DNA from: Eonycteris spelaea
Lineage: Eukaryota > Chordata > Mammalia > Chiroptera > Pteropodidae
Direction of reading: 5' to 3'
DNA: 64,000 nucleotides
Assembly: GCA_003508835.1 (NCBI GenBank)
Contig: PUFA01000166.1
Span: forward strand, 1,350,001-1,414,000
Position 1 is the stretch's first letter. Every line of letters begins with the position of its first letter. The notes under the pieces were generated by a model. The model saw only the letters and a program-made list of their open reading frames with translations. It was not told the DNA's origin and did not search any database. This document shows, piece after piece, positions 10,870-23,067 of the stretch. The position numbers and the translations under genes were made by a program.

Positions 10870-12290
10870 TCTCCCAGTCTTGGCAGAGGTCTCTTCTAGG
10901 AGATGATCTTCAGCCATCAACCTGGCCTAAGCTCCTGGTCATCTCTCAAGCCTTTGATTGTCCAAGCAGTCTTCTTTGTTCTCTGTGGTTCCCTATAGTT
11001 GAGTGTGTGTCAAGATCTATCAGTATCCCAAAGGGAAGGATTGCATTTGACACATAACAGCAGCGTGATTGAAAGCTAGACCCACAGGCAGTACCTGGGA
11101 AAGCATGTAGTTAAGTCCCCTCCACAGAGAAATTAGAATATGGGCTTTTTGGCCTACTCTCTCTGTGATGGACCTGGGTGTATACCTGTGAGGTAATATT
11201 TCTGCAACCGTTAATAATTGTTCTTTGCTGCAGTCTTGTGGAACTTGCAAATGTAAGTTTTGTTGACTCTCAGACCTAGAGAATCTGGGGGTTCATCTCT
11301 CAAGCAGCAGCTGCTAAAACTGTGGCAAAAGACATGTGTATAAGCTCCTTCCAGGGAGATACTGGTGACTTGATGTCAGCTAGAGGGAGCAGGCAGGGAA
11401 GTGTCCACCAAATTCCCTTGTTTCCAGGGAGGAATGTAGCCAGCCCCTAGATGCATGCTAAATTAGAAGCCTGACCCAAAGGCAGCAGCTTTGAAAGTAT
11501 GCTCATGGATACCTTTCAAGGGAAGATTGAGACACGGGCACTTTTGCTTGCTTTCTCTGTGTTGAGCCCTGATTAAGCCTGTTAAGAACTGCTTTGTTTG
11601 CTGAAGTCCTATGGGCCTTGTGAATGGAAGTCTCCTTGCCTCTCAGAGCAAGGCAACGGGGCATCTATCCCTTGGGAGGTAATATAAAAGCTGGGGCACA
11701 AATATGTGTATAAGCTCCTTCTAGGGAGACAGACACTAGTGACTTAGAGCAGGCTAGAAGGAGATGGCAGAGGCAGTGTCTGCCAATTTCTCTGGTCTCT
11801 GGGGAGGACTGCTATCTGCCCCTCTATGTGTACTAATAAATGAGAAGCTTGACCTTCAGGAAACCACTTTCAAAGTATGAGGATAGACCCCTTTCAAGGC
11901 AAGACTGAGAAATGGGCACTTTTTCCTGTTTCCTTTGCACTGGGCCCTGAGAGGATAGCTGTGGCAAGTCCTCCAGTGGTCATTAACAATTGCTTCTTTG
12001 TTTCCTATAGTTTTGTGGTCCATTGGAGGCAAACCTCATTGTTTTTCAGAGTTAGGTGTTTTGGGGGTCCATTTCTTGGACGGGAGCCTTAAAAATTGGA
12101 GCATTAAATGTAGGATCCAGACCCTTTATTCCTCAAGAAGAAGCTAAGATTTTGGAGTTCCCTCTCGATTGTATGGCACTCTGACAGGGTTGGGTTTTAC
12201 AGTGAGAGTGTGCCTCAGCTTTTCCTGTTTGTTTCAATGTGGGTATTTTCTCATTCACCTGATGTGTAGGGGTCATTCAGCTAGTTTCTG
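10870..12290 (-). repeat. Tandem 5'UTR repeats (monomers) of L1 copy A
   Basis: A unit of roughly 370-395 bp recurs three times. Landmark 'aaag(t/c)atg' is at 11100, 11494 and 11872. Landmark 'tgtgtataagctccttc' is at 11335 and 11705. Each unit also has a 'cacttttgcttgctttctc'-like segment and a 'tgggggtccatttctt'-like segment. In L1 families with repeated 5' ends, each unit can carry promoter activity. Here the units are diverged and the element is dead. Confidence 0.75.
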
Positions 12291-12399
12291 GATTTTTTAA
12301 AGAGGTAATTGCTGTATAGTTTGTGCGTTTATGGGAAGAGGGGGTGTAGGAGCCTCCTATATCACCATCTTGGTCAATTCTTTTGCAAAAAGCTTTTTA

Positions 12400-13555
12400 A
12401 AGAAAGCAAATAAATATGGTTATTAACTTCTAATATATCCAGTTTTTTTGGTTTAAACTCCTGAAAAATACATATGGAAATATCACATAAATTTTTCTTA
12501 ATAGATGAATAGGTCACTTTATCAGATGTATTTCTGATGTATAAAAGCTTTTATGTATCTAAAAATCTTTTAAATGCATCAAAGATTAATGGAATATATA
12601 GAAGTCTATAATATTTTTATTAGAGAAAAAAATTTTTTTAAACAGAACAAATGTTATTATATTTGTTTCTTGCTTTGTCTTTTTGCACTTGTGATTTATT
12701 AATACAAAACAAGTCAATTTTTTTTCCCTGAAAACCAAAGGTAATGATCATTTATTTGATGAAACCCTCTATGTTGTCTCAAGGATTTTATCACATGCTT
12801 CATTTTTCAGGGATGACTGAAAGATGGTGAAGTTACAAGGTAAAAACTAGGGGGAATTGTAATTGGCTCATTCTGTGTGGATGTTGTGATTTGCAAAGCA
12901 CTTTTCTTTTCGTGTACATTTCTAAAGATAGGTTAGGAAAAGTAAATGAATATATACCTGTGTGGTGGAAATCTACCCTTATCTTAAATGAAACAAACAG
13001 GCATTTCCAGTGGAGGGTACAGGAAGAGCCTGGTCACAAGTGTGTTGCCAGAAAACTGGCAGAGATAAAGGCAGTGACATCTCAAATGGATGCCAGAGAG
13101 GCAGAACACCTTTGTGAGGGTCACTACAAGTGGTGGGTAGGTATGGCTGGAAGTGCATGACACCAACCCCAAGGAAATTAAAAGTGACTGGTTCTTTTCA
13201 AGCAACTAAAATCATCTACCAGCAACCTGAAGTGGTGGCAGCTCCAGTTTTGAGGTATGAAGACACAAATCTCAGGGTCAGGGATTTCTATTTAAGGATG
13301 ACATCCATCTATCATTTCACAGTGATCTAGCATCTGTACATCATTGAAGAGTAAATCTAATCAGATATCGCATTCTGACTGTGCAATGTAGAATGCCTTC
13401 CACGTTTGCAGCTGAAGACTTCTCATTGAACCATCTCAGTTCCAAGGTGAAGCTGGGGCCTGGTGAATGGCTGCAACTATGAAATCTATTGGATTATGTG
13501 TCACTCATTATGTAAAGGATATCTGTCACTTATTCTGACAGCTCAGCATCTTCTG
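12400..13555. other. Unassigned intergenic DNA
   Basis: AT-rich start (12400-12850), then more balanced composition. I recognise no repeat or exon. Frames of 89 and 73 codons at 12891-13205 lie on opposite strands and show no domain. Confidence 0.5.
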
Positions 13556-13559
13556 TTGG

Positions 13560-14045
13560 GAAATGTATTTGAGCCTGTCTCCCTCTATGATGCAAGATGT
13601 TCAGAAATTAGTTCCCAGCCTCCCTTTTAATTAGGACATGGGCATATAACTTAGAATTCACTAATCAAATGTAGTTGCTTTGAATCTGGAGTCAGGAACT
13701 AGGAGTACTAAATAGCTGGGAAAGAAGAACTTGAGGAATAACAACATGAGTTTTCAAGGGCAACAGTAATAAAAGCACAATGTCTGTATGCACTGGCTAG
13801 TGCCCCTCGTGGTGGTGGTTGTAGTGGATTTCTGGGTTTCGAAGGTGACAATGTCATCAGTGGTCTGGTTTTGTGGTATTGGGATTTGGGCTCTGGTACA
13901 GGTTAATGCATTCGCTTCCTTCGTTCTTAACTGTTTTCTAAGTCTGGCCTTCCTATGAACTATCCAGTAGCCTTTCAATAAATTTGTTTTCTGCTTATGT
14001 CAGCCAAAGTTGGTTTCTGTTTTAACCAATAAAGCTGACTGATAC
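13560..14045 (+). repeat. Unclassified interspersed repeat ending in 'actgatacag'
   Basis: The right end (13975-14045) has 'caataaatttgttttctgc', 'agccaaagttggtttctgt' and 'gctgactgatacag'. This order is shared by a common mammalian retroelement 3' end that I cannot name for certain. A related end occurs at 35780-35850. The AATAAA could have been its poly(A) signal. Confidence 0.35.
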
Positions 14046-14219
14046 AGAATGTATACCTGAGTTTCTGATGGTAATTGCTTTTTGAAATCAAGTTTGTGGC
14101 TTGTGGTTTATACACATCTTATTTGTCTCTGAAAGCATCTAAAGCTGTTTTATAAATAACATAATATTTTAAACTCTGTGACTTCAAAGTTGTATTTTTA
14201 GGTTATTCAAAAAAAATCA

Positions 14220-14345
14220 ACCTTTAATGAACACCCATTATGTGCCAGATGTTATGCTAGAAATGAGGTTGACCAATGGCTCCTGGTCTCATAGTGCTCC
14301 CTGTCTGAGAAGGGAGCATATATACTAGAAAATGGGGAATTGCAA
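14220..14345 (-). repeat. L2 LINE 3' end fragment
   Basis: Antisense L2 tail: 'aatgaacacccattatgtgc', 'cagatgttatgctagaaatg', then 'ctcatagtgctccctgtctg'. Confidence 0.6.
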
Positions 14346-14860
14346 TTGCTGTGAAATACCAGTGGGCTACAGGAGTGTATAGGAAGATCATCCAACCCAG
14401 CCCTATGGGGAGTGAGTAATTGCATATAGTATATCTTTACCTGAATATTCTACTTTTGTCTTAAACTTATTTTGTATTCTATTTCTGCCTCATCACTTCA
14501 TTTCTGTGTTATTGTATTTGCGTTGACACCATTATTCTCTAAGTCAGCTAGACTTATACCTAGAGGGTAACTCTTTCACCTTCTTTCTCTATGTTCACTT
14601 AGTTACTCACATTACAGACTAAAGACACATACTTGCAAATCACATCTAAAACAATAGTTTCATGAATAATTTATGCAGTGGTCTTTGTTATATTCTTTTT
14701 TATTTTGTACTTCAAAAAATGAATGCTACTTGCAACCTACTAATTTGATTTCATGACTCACTGCTTCATTGCCCATTCTTGAAAAACTCTTTCTTGTATA
14801 TATTCAAACTTTTACTTCCAACTAGATCTGTTATTTTTATTTAAGCACGACTTTCCTACA
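14346..14860. other. Unassigned intergenic DNA
   Basis: T-rich, no named repeat recognised. Confidence 0.5.
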
Positions 14861-16600
14861 CTTAAATAGTATCAACCACGAACCAACCTTCCTTCAACCC
14901 ACTTTCCTCTAATCTCTAGTCTCACTATAGCCCAGAAGATGTCCATTTTCTTCTCCATTCACTTAGATTTAGCTTTCATTACTAGTATACTCGTAAGCCA
15001 GAGAAATGGCTTTTTCTAAGTTCACTAGCTATCTCCAAATTTCTAAATCCAGTGGATATATTTTAGTCTTTTTCTTGCCGACCATCTTCCTCCTTCAGAA
15101 ACCTTCGTTAATATGGTTCTTGTAGCCCCCACCTACTGGTTTTTCTTTTATTTATCTTGTTTTGCCTTATTTTAGGTCTTCTTTTGAGGCTAACCTTCTT
15201 CCATCTGACCATTTAAACTTTCTCAAGACTTCAACCTAAGTTTTTTCTCACTCTGTAGACTCAGGCTCACAGCCTTAACTTCCATCCTGAATAGGTACCT
15301 CCTACTCCAGGATTTCTCAAACTTGACATTATTGACATTTGAGGCTGGATCATTCTTATTTGTGGGGGAGCTCTTCTGTGCATTATAGGATGTTTAGCAG
15401 CATCCCTGGCCTCTGCTTACTAGGTACAAGTAACAATCCCTTTTCTTCCAGTCTTGAAAACCAAAATTTCTCTAAATATTGTCAGCTCTTCCATTGGGGA
15501 CAAAGTCATCACCAGTTGAGAATCACTGTCTTGCCCTGACCTCTCATCTGCAGGCTAGGATGCATTTCAAATCACCTAATCAACATTTCCACTTGGATGT
15601 TTCAAGGACACCTTAAATTTACCATATTGAAATTGAATTTAACTTACCTATTAATCCTAGTCAAATTACCCATCAATCCTGGTCCTCTTCTAATAATATA
15701 TTCATCCAGTGCCTCAAACCACAAAGCTAAAATCATGCCTGATATCTTCTTTACCTTTTATCACCATTCTTCTCTTTCCCAGCTCAAAACTCATGGAAAT
15801 CACTGGAAGTTAAGAAACCCTTGGATCTTTTCCTCCATTCTTTCCTCTATGCTCTGTGCAAGTTTGATTATTTTTCTGTTTAGCAATCTTCAGTTTTTCC
15901 CTTTTTCTTTTTCTTTTTTTTTGGTACTGACCCTCCCACTTCATACTTGAATTATACCAATAGTCTTTTTACTACTCTTCTCTGACTTCAATCTTCCCCT
16001 CCTCCTGTCTAAACTTCATATAAACTTAGAGATCTCTTCCTGAAATTCTGTCCATAGTTTTAAAACTCCATGTTTATTATTCATTTCTCTACTTGATAAC
16101 TCAGAATTGACCTCTAATATTTTTGTTGTTCCTGAGATTCGTCAGTCTGGTTTGTATAGCTCTTCCTAATCTGGTACTTCTCCATCAGGACTTATTGCTG
16201 GCCACCACCCAAATATGCCCTCTGCTGTTACCATACTGATCTCATCAGTATCTCATCTGGATATTTGCACCTGATGTTCTCCCCATCTGAAACTCTCTCC
16301 TCTCTTTCACCCACTGAAATCTTCAAGCTCAAAAACTCTTCCCTCAGCTAATCTGCTCCACAGAGTGCTCTCTCCTCAGTAACTCGCATACTTTTAGTCA
16401 GTACCAAATTTGTTCTTTATTGCTTAGTTTCTTTTTTATTTTAGGATGCTAGGTTTTCTGCTTGATTGCAAATTTATTGAACACAAGGTCTTCATCTTAC
16501 ATAGTATCTGCATTTCCCATTTCAGAATGGGAATGATAAGAATGAGAGGCACATAGCACATGATTAATAAATGTTTGAATAAATGTCACAAGGTTTTAAA
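14861..16600 (+). repeat. Long L2 LINE, split by a MER20-like insertion
   Basis: This is the longest L2 copy in the window. Sense landmarks in order: 'tccacttggatgtttcaagg' (15589), 'atatcttctttaccttttatc' region, 'ctgatctcatcagtatctc', 'cctgatgttctccccatctg', 'tcaagctcaaaaactcttcc', and the 3' end 'aataaatgtttgaataaatg' at 16568-16587. The element encodes only fragments; a 117-codon frame at 15597-15950 is chance. It is interrupted at 15308-15528. Confidence 0.65.
15308..15528 (+). mobile_element. MER20-like hAT-Charlie element inside L2
   Basis: It starts 'caggatttctcaaactt' and contains 'acattattgacatttgagg', 'cattataggatgtttagcag' and 'catccctggcctctgctta'. It ends 'ccagttgagaatcactg'; the two ends are inverted copies. 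The length of 221 bp fits the family. The flanking 8-mers match at only 5 of 8 positions. Confidence 0.75.
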
Positions 16601-17555
16601 AACCTTCTAGAGAAGGCAGAAAGCCTCTTTCAGTCATTTATCCCCCAAGAAGTTCTTGATACCCTTAAGGACTTTCTTATAGGTTAAACCTCATTGTCTT
16701 GTTTTGAGCTCATATAAAGTTAAAAACTTACCTTTTTATGAATATAAAATCATATATCCTTCTTTCACCTTACTGAAGTTATATTTTTAAAATATTACAG
16801 TAAAATTTTAAATGCCTTTATTGAAACAATTTACTCTCTACTTACAAATTGTAAGCCTGTTCTCTTAAAATCACTTTTGGAATACTTTTTTTTCTTTTTC
16901 TTTTTAAAAAAGGAATATGAAATGTAAGTATCATTGGAAACCAGTTACATTCAGGGCCAATGTCTACAGAACAAAATAAACAAACTCAGGAGAATGAGCC
17001 TATCTCTGAACAAGGAGTAGGCATTCTGATTAGGCTCCCATAATTATTGTCTGTGGAGGTGGGTTTTAATATTTGAAGGTTAGCAAACTGAGTGCAATGT
17101 ATGAAAACAGCCTACTCTTGCTCAGAAAATTACTCTGGGAGAGATTTAGTGTTGGATTCAGGAAAGGTTGTGCCGGCTCTAGAGGAGAAGGCTGAGGGGA
17201 AGCTAGTTTCTGCCAGTGAGATGCCAGTTATCCATCCAACCCCATCAATCAATAGTGGATGTCAGAAATGAGATTGAATGTCCTAATTCTCTGCTAATGA
17301 AGGAAACAAAGATATCCTGGAGAATGTTTAGACACAGAAAAAGCTTTGGATTTCAACATTCTCCCCTAGAGATAGATTCTGCAATGTTTTCTATAGGATT
17401 ATGCTTAGTATTCACTCTCAAACATTCTCTAAGGATCTCAAAGAATTTTACAAATAGCATCCCATTTACTGTGTCTCTTTGGCAGAAGAAACATGTGGGC
17501 TCTTTTCCAGATTTTGGGTATAAATAAATAAGGTTCATATTCAGACTTAAATAAA
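16601..17555. other. Unassigned intergenic DNA
   Basis: No recognised repeat or exon. A 103-codon frame at 17216-17527 is overlapped by one on the other strand and resembles nothing I know. Confidence 0.5.
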
Positions 17556-17559
17556 ATTT

Positions 17560-17740
17560 ATCTAGCACCATGTGCTAGACACTATGTTGTTTCTATAGTT
17601 GCAGCTTTCATGAAATTTTCTCAGCAACATTTTGAAATAGATATTGACATTTCCATTTTACAGGTAAGAGAACTGAGACTCAGAAAAGTTATGTAGTTTT
17701 TCAAAAGGCATCTTGTAAGAATCATGTTCCTGGATAAAAA
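17560..17740 (-). repeat. MIR SINE
   Basis: Antisense order: 'caccatgtgctagacacta', 'ttccattttacaggtaagag', 'aactgagactcagaaaagtt'. Clear MIR. Confidence 0.7.
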
Positions 17741-18370
17741 AATACATGTTATTTGACTTCAGGTCTAATATTTGGTTTACACTGCCCTAGACAAAATCTT
17801 GTAAATGTGCCACACCCATGCAACTCAAGTTCTTTTCCAGCTTAAAATTAACAAATACTTGAGATAAAGTGAATGTGCTATTCTATGGCTGTTTCATATA
17901 TGCGAACTAAATGGCATATGACCCATGTGATTTCAAGTTACACAAACTGACTGGGTTTTGATTGTGATTTTTTTCAGACCTTATGAACTCATGCATTTGC
18001 ACAAAGTGCATAGATAAAGCTGTCCTAGCTGATTATAGACCAGGGCTCCCACATTTGAGGACCTCAAGACACATGAAGGCTGTACTTGTGCTTAAATTGA
18101 TCATTATAGTATACTTCTGTTTGCTTTAACTAGTTTTGAGATTAATATTAAGCAGGGAAGATATTTTCATATTTGTTTCTGGCTTTTCACTGCTTGATCA
18201 TTACTTATAGCCAATCCACACCATTCTGTGGTCTGCCTGACCCTCGAAGACATTTAGTTTGAATTCCTGACTAAAGCCTTCAGAATCCATTATATTTTCA
18301 CTTTAGAACCTAGTGGTTTCATTGCCTAGAGTTCTAGGCTTTACCTCCTTAGAAGACAGTATAATCATAC
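17741..18370. other. Unassigned intergenic DNA
   Basis: No recognised repeat or exon. Confidence 0.5.
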
Positions 18371-18374
18371 AACT

Positions 18375-19080
18375 GATTAATTTCACTATAGGCTAGAATG
18401 CTAGGTGTAGAGGATAGAGTTATATTTAAAATAGAGTTCTTAGCCTCCAGGATTTCACAGACTGATGAGAAGATAGTAGTGTAAAAATATATACCATGTA
18501 ACACAAGAGGTTTGCACAGATAAAGAGAGACTCTACACTGAAGTTGTATACAGATAAAGTGAAGGCTTCAACGGAGCAGGTAAATTCTGAATTGTGTTTT
18601 GAAATTACAGCAGCCATTTGCTAAGGTAGGCAAGAAAAGATGTTTTTGATACATGAAAAAGCATAAATATTAAAGTATGTGGCTTGATAGGGTATGAACA
18701 AGCTATCTGGTTATGATTATGATGTGCATGGGAGTAATGGTAAAGTCGAAGTAAGAATGCAAAAGATCTCGTATGTTGTACTAGTACGTTTAGATTTTAT
18801 TTGCTAGGCAATGGGGAATTATTAAATGATTTTAGTTCATGAAGTAATATGATCACATTTGTGTATTTGGAAGAAACTTTGAAGTTAAAATTAGAAGGGA
18901 AAGACAATCAAGACAGAGATCATGTCATGAGCTTATAGCCCAGATAAGAAATATCAGGGCTTGAACTAAGAAAATGGCGAAGGATGAAGAAGCATAATTT
19001 CAATGGATTATTAAGAGCTAGGATGGACCAGGTTGAGTAAAAGATAGAGGAGTGCCTATGTACAGTGATCTAGGTTGAAA
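18375..19080 (-). repeat. Long L2 LINE fragment
   Basis: Antisense L2: 'ctaggtgtagaggatagag', 'taggcaatggggaattatta', 'aagtaatatgatcacatttg', 'gggcttgaactaagaaaat'. It is the mirror of the L2 region at 14861-16600 but on the other strand. Confidence 0.55.
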
Positions 19081-19379
19081 ATGAATTGCTGCTGTACTTT
19101 GGTCCCACTCAAGGGTAACCGTAAGAGACAGGAGAGACAGGAGTAAGGGAAACATTTTCCCAGAGGATCGAACCTCAGGTAGTATATTTCATTATCCACT
19201 TTGTGTGGGAGATGAGTGTCTCAGGATAAAGATAAATATAAACTTGTTGGCTGTGGTGAATTGTTTGGTTGGTTGATTAGGGTCCTAAATGGAGCAAGGC
19301 AGGAAGATTAGAGACAAGAAGGTTGGGGGAGAAAAATATGGAGTGACCTATGGGAGTGGACACAAAATATGATCTTTGT

Positions 19380-20760
19380 ATTGTATGTTAAGGTCCACCA
19401 GAAAGCACTCCTGCAGAATAATACCAAACAACCAAATGAACAGGACCATGTAGACAGTAGATATTGGCCAGTCTCTGTCCTTGGCTTTCCTTGTATTTGC
19501 ACATGAATGAAGTAGATAAGGTGGTAGAGAAAGAGGTCTTACAGGAATCTCCTCTCACTAAGGCTGGCCTACCTTCTTCTGTTGAGTATCTGACCTTCCA
19601 GTAAAAGAGACTAATGCTGAACTTCTTGATACAGTCCCACATCTTAAGTATCATCTAAGTGTTTGGAGGCAACTTTGATTAATCTAACCATCCTACCTTA
19701 GAAAGGAAGATGTTCTATTGATTCAGACAGATACACATTCTGAGAGTGAGTTTGCCTGTCTACCTGCAGGGTCTCAACCCAACATCACCAACTGAGGCTT
19801 CATAAAATGTCTGATTTACTGGTATATGATGCCACATAGCATTGCCTCAGATCAAGGGACCATTTCACAGCAAAGGAATGATGTCATTGGGCACATGACC
19901 AAGGAAACTGCTGATCCTTCCACTTAGCATACTATCTAGAAGGGCTTTTTAAAGGCACAGCTGAGACTCAGCCTAGGGTGACACCTAGCGAGGATGCTAT
20001 GTTCTTCCTTTAGTGTGTGATATATGCCTAAAATCTTAGACCATTTTATTTTATGGTGATACGTCCCCAATCATAAATCCAATAATCAGGAAGTAGAAAT
20101 AGGAATGGTTTCACTTATAATCATTCTAGTGACCCATTTGAGAAATTTTGTGTTTCTTATCCCTTTGACTTTAAGTTTGTGTGTCTAGAGGTCCTGAGTT
20201 CCAGGGTGGTACACATCCCTTAGGGGACACAATGAAAGTCCCACAAAACTTAAATTCATAAATACCTCTTGGCCACTTTATGATCCTACTGTCAGAAGAC
20301 CACTAAACAAGAGTAATTGAATCTCATTATCATGAAGAATTGGGACTGCTGTACATATTGGGAGCACAGAAGAACATAGTTAGGACGTAAGTATTCTACA
20401 AAGGTATCTTTTAACTGTTACTGGCAAAGTTCAGCAACTATGGCTAATAAGGACCAGGTCACCAGGGCTCATAAGGCTTAGGGAAGAGAATCTAGGCCAT
20501 CTTACAAAGCAAGCCACCTAGACCCGCAGGGGTCCTACCTAAGGTGGAGGGGAATATAACATGGGTAATGAAGGAGGGAGATGATGGATATCATTATGGT
20601 CTCAGACCAACTATAGTGCTGGGGACAGACAGTAATTTCTGCCACTAACTCTTATCTTAGAAGTTTTCTAGAAATTGTGACCACTAGAGTTCTAGAGAAG
20701 CTATGTGTGGTTAGCGTGAACCAATATGAGAAGTAAGTGGACCTAAGTAGTACAAGTGTT
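19380..20760 (+). pseudogene. ERVL/MaLR-type internal (pol-end) remnant
   Basis: The plus strand follows the internal region of old ERVL-related elements: 'ccaatcataaatccaataat', 'cattctagtgacccatttg', 'gaccactaaacaagagtaat', 'gaattgggactgctgtac', 'cagcaactatggctaataag'. All frames are broken and the longest open stretch here is on the opposite strand. I see no flanking LTR pair. It is a dead ancient retrovirus-like relic; the left boundary is uncertain. Confidence 0.5.
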
Positions 20761-21690
20761 GAATTACTTACCTTGCCTTGTTTAGATCTTTGCCGGCAGC
20801 AGTCCCACAGTTTCCTGTCCTCTAAAGATTAGCGACAGCCCCTTCTCCAGAGCCTTGTATTCTTCTGAACAGGAGGCATTTTTCCAAGAGATGTATCTCC
20901 AGCCCCTCTCCGGGAGGAGCCAACAGCCAACAACTGACTCATATGGGGATATTAAAGGCTGATCACCTTAAGTTAAGGTGCTACCACTAGTTAGCAGAAT
21001 ACATATTTTCATCTAGCATTTTTTCCTATCCTACTTTCCTCACTTCCTTTCTCATGAGAGAAGGCTACTAGCAAATCATTTGAACAAGAATTCTAGTCTC
21101 AGGTTCTGTCTCTTAGGAATCTAATGAGTTCAGGAGAGCTAGCTTGTAGGGATATATATAGAATGAGAAGCCCATAAGTAATAGTGGATGGTGTAAATAG
21201 ACAAGAATGCTTATGGAGAGCAGATACAATGCTCGGGGAGAGCACTAGGTTTGGATGGCAGTTCAGAAAAAGAATTTAGAGAGACAACAGTAAAAGAGAA
21301 GGAGAAAGAAGCAGTGAGAAAGTAGTAGTAGAAGCCAAAGAAGAAATTTTAACAAAAAAGATTGCCAATTATAATGATGAAAGATGATAAGAGGCTGTCA
21401 GATGTGGTGACTGGAAATTCCCTGGTATCCTTAAAAGGAATAGTTTAGAAACTGTGTATCAGTTGACATTTATGATGCCACTTACGGATTTTATGTTATG
21501 CTCCCACCTGCTTTTCGATACTGTTCAATATGACATTTTGTTAAAGTCAGGTTGAGAGTATAGGGGCCAACTGGAGTAGCTGAAAGATTTCTATGTTCTA
21601 TGTGCTGCTGAGCATAAAGATTTATTGGTCCATGAAAAAATAATGTATTATTCCGTAAGTGATGTTGTAACAAATGACAGGCAATCTGTT
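20761..21690. other. Unassigned intergenic DNA
   Basis: No recognised repeat. 20780-20960 is less AT-rich than its surroundings. A purine-rich stretch lies at 21265-21365. Confidence 0.45.
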
Positions 21691-21905
21691 TTAAAAAAAG
21701 TGGACTTCAATCTCACTTCTGACATTTAAATTAATTCCACGTAGACCAAAATTTTAAACATAAAAAATGAACTCAGAATTAAAAAATAGGCAAAGTTTTT
21801 ATAGTTTGAGCATGGAGAGTAGCTAAGCTAAGTAAAATAAAACTCAGAAACCATAGATGCAAATACTACATAAAAATTTAAAATTTTTGCAAGACAAAAA
21901 TAAGT
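21690..21905 (+). repeat. L1 LINE fragment (ORF2)
   Basis: A-rich sense L1 text: 'aattccacgtagaccaaaat', 'tttaaacataaaaaatgaac', 'tttttgcaagacaaaaata'. Short and truncated at both ends. Confidence 0.5.
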
Positions 21906-21929
21906 GTTCAATAATAGCTAAGGTTTGAA

Positions 21930-22112
21930 TACTGTATGTATGTTTTACAAGTACTATCTTATTTATTTTATTAACCAAATATTTGAGAAAATATTATTGC
22001 TATCCTCATTGTAAATTAAGTCATAAGAGAGATTAGGCTAATTTTCTAACATTATAAAATAGGAAGAAGTAGAGTTAGAATTTACCCAAGTGGTATACTT
22101 CCAGTCTGTGCT
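21930..22112 (-). repeat. MIR SINE
   Basis: Antisense MIR: 'gttttacaagtactatctta', 'attgctatcctcattgtaaa', 'gaagtagagttagaatttac'. Confidence 0.6.
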
Positions 22113-22874
22113 TTATTTTTAACTTTTATTTGAGAAGGTTTTAGACCTGTAGAAATATGCTCAAATTGTATAATGAACTTTTATATACCCTTTACCAACC
22201 TTCTCTAATGTCTAGATCTTACAGAAGTATAGAATTATCAAAACTAAGAAATTAATATTGTTATAATACTATTATCTGAACTATGGTTTTATTAGAATGT
22301 CATCATTTTTTCACTAACATCCTTTTCTTTCTGTTCTAAGATCCAATCTAACATCTGATATTGCATTGAGCTATGTGATATCTTTGTGATCTTCCAAGCT
22401 ATAACATTTTCTTCAGTCTTTCATTACTTTGACACTTTTGAACATTATTGGTCAGGTATTTTATAAAATATTCATCTATTTGTGTATATCTGATATGTTC
22501 TGATGAATAAACTGTGATTGCACATTTTTGGCAACAGTATCACAAAGGTGATGTGGCCTATGAGTGCATGAGATGATAGTATGTCTTAAAGGTTAACCTT
22601 TATTATTTGGTTAAGATGATATCTGCCAGGTTTCTCCAGTATAAAGTTAATATTTTCCCTTTTGAATTAATAAATATTTTAGAGGAGACCCTTGACAATT
22701 TGCAAATATCCTATGTTTCTTTAAAATTTTAGCCATTAATTTTAGCATTCTTTTGTGGACCTTGCCTGCAGTAATTATTACTGTGATTTTTTAATGGTGA
22801 TATTTCCATTCCTTCTACATTTATTAATTCAAATTCTTTTGTAAGGAAGAATTTCCCTTTCTCTCTTTCTTATT

Positions 22875-22910
22875 ATTCATTCATTCATTCATTCATTCAA
22901 TCAATCAATC
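22875..22910. repeat. (ATTC)n / (AATC)n microsatellite
   Basis: Six or so ATTC units followed by AATC units. Confidence 0.9.
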
Positions 22911-23067
22911 ATATATTTGTTAATATAAACTCATGGATATTTTATTTTTTGAATTGTAATCTAATACTATAGTTATTTATTTTGTTCTAGCTTTGGCCAC
23001 TTAGAATGTTTTCAGATAGGCTTCTGTGCTCTTTCAGAATGACCTGATCTTTTTTTTCTTCCGTATG

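Larger units (their letters stand above)
6440..12385 (-). mobile_element. Old L1 (copy A), 3' end left, 5' end right, interrupted
   Basis: Read in antisense this is a nearly end-to-end L1. The 3'UTR starts at 'cagctttattgaggtataa' (6451). ORF2 C-terminal text follows ('gaataatgctgcattgaac', 'tgattagtgatgttgagca', 'agcagctcttagtttgatt'), then more ORF2 from 9335 to about 10700, the end of ORF1 at about 10720-10860, and a 5'UTR ending in 'catcaccatcttggtc'-like text near 12375. The ORFs are full of stops and deletions (near 7765 and 10865). A (TTTC)n tract and a second L1 break the body at 8233-9333. Confidence 0.85.

Noticed and set aside
15597..15950. 117-codon plus-strand frame
   Set aside because: Inside L2, in sense, but not in the frame or with the motifs of the L2 reverse transcriptase.
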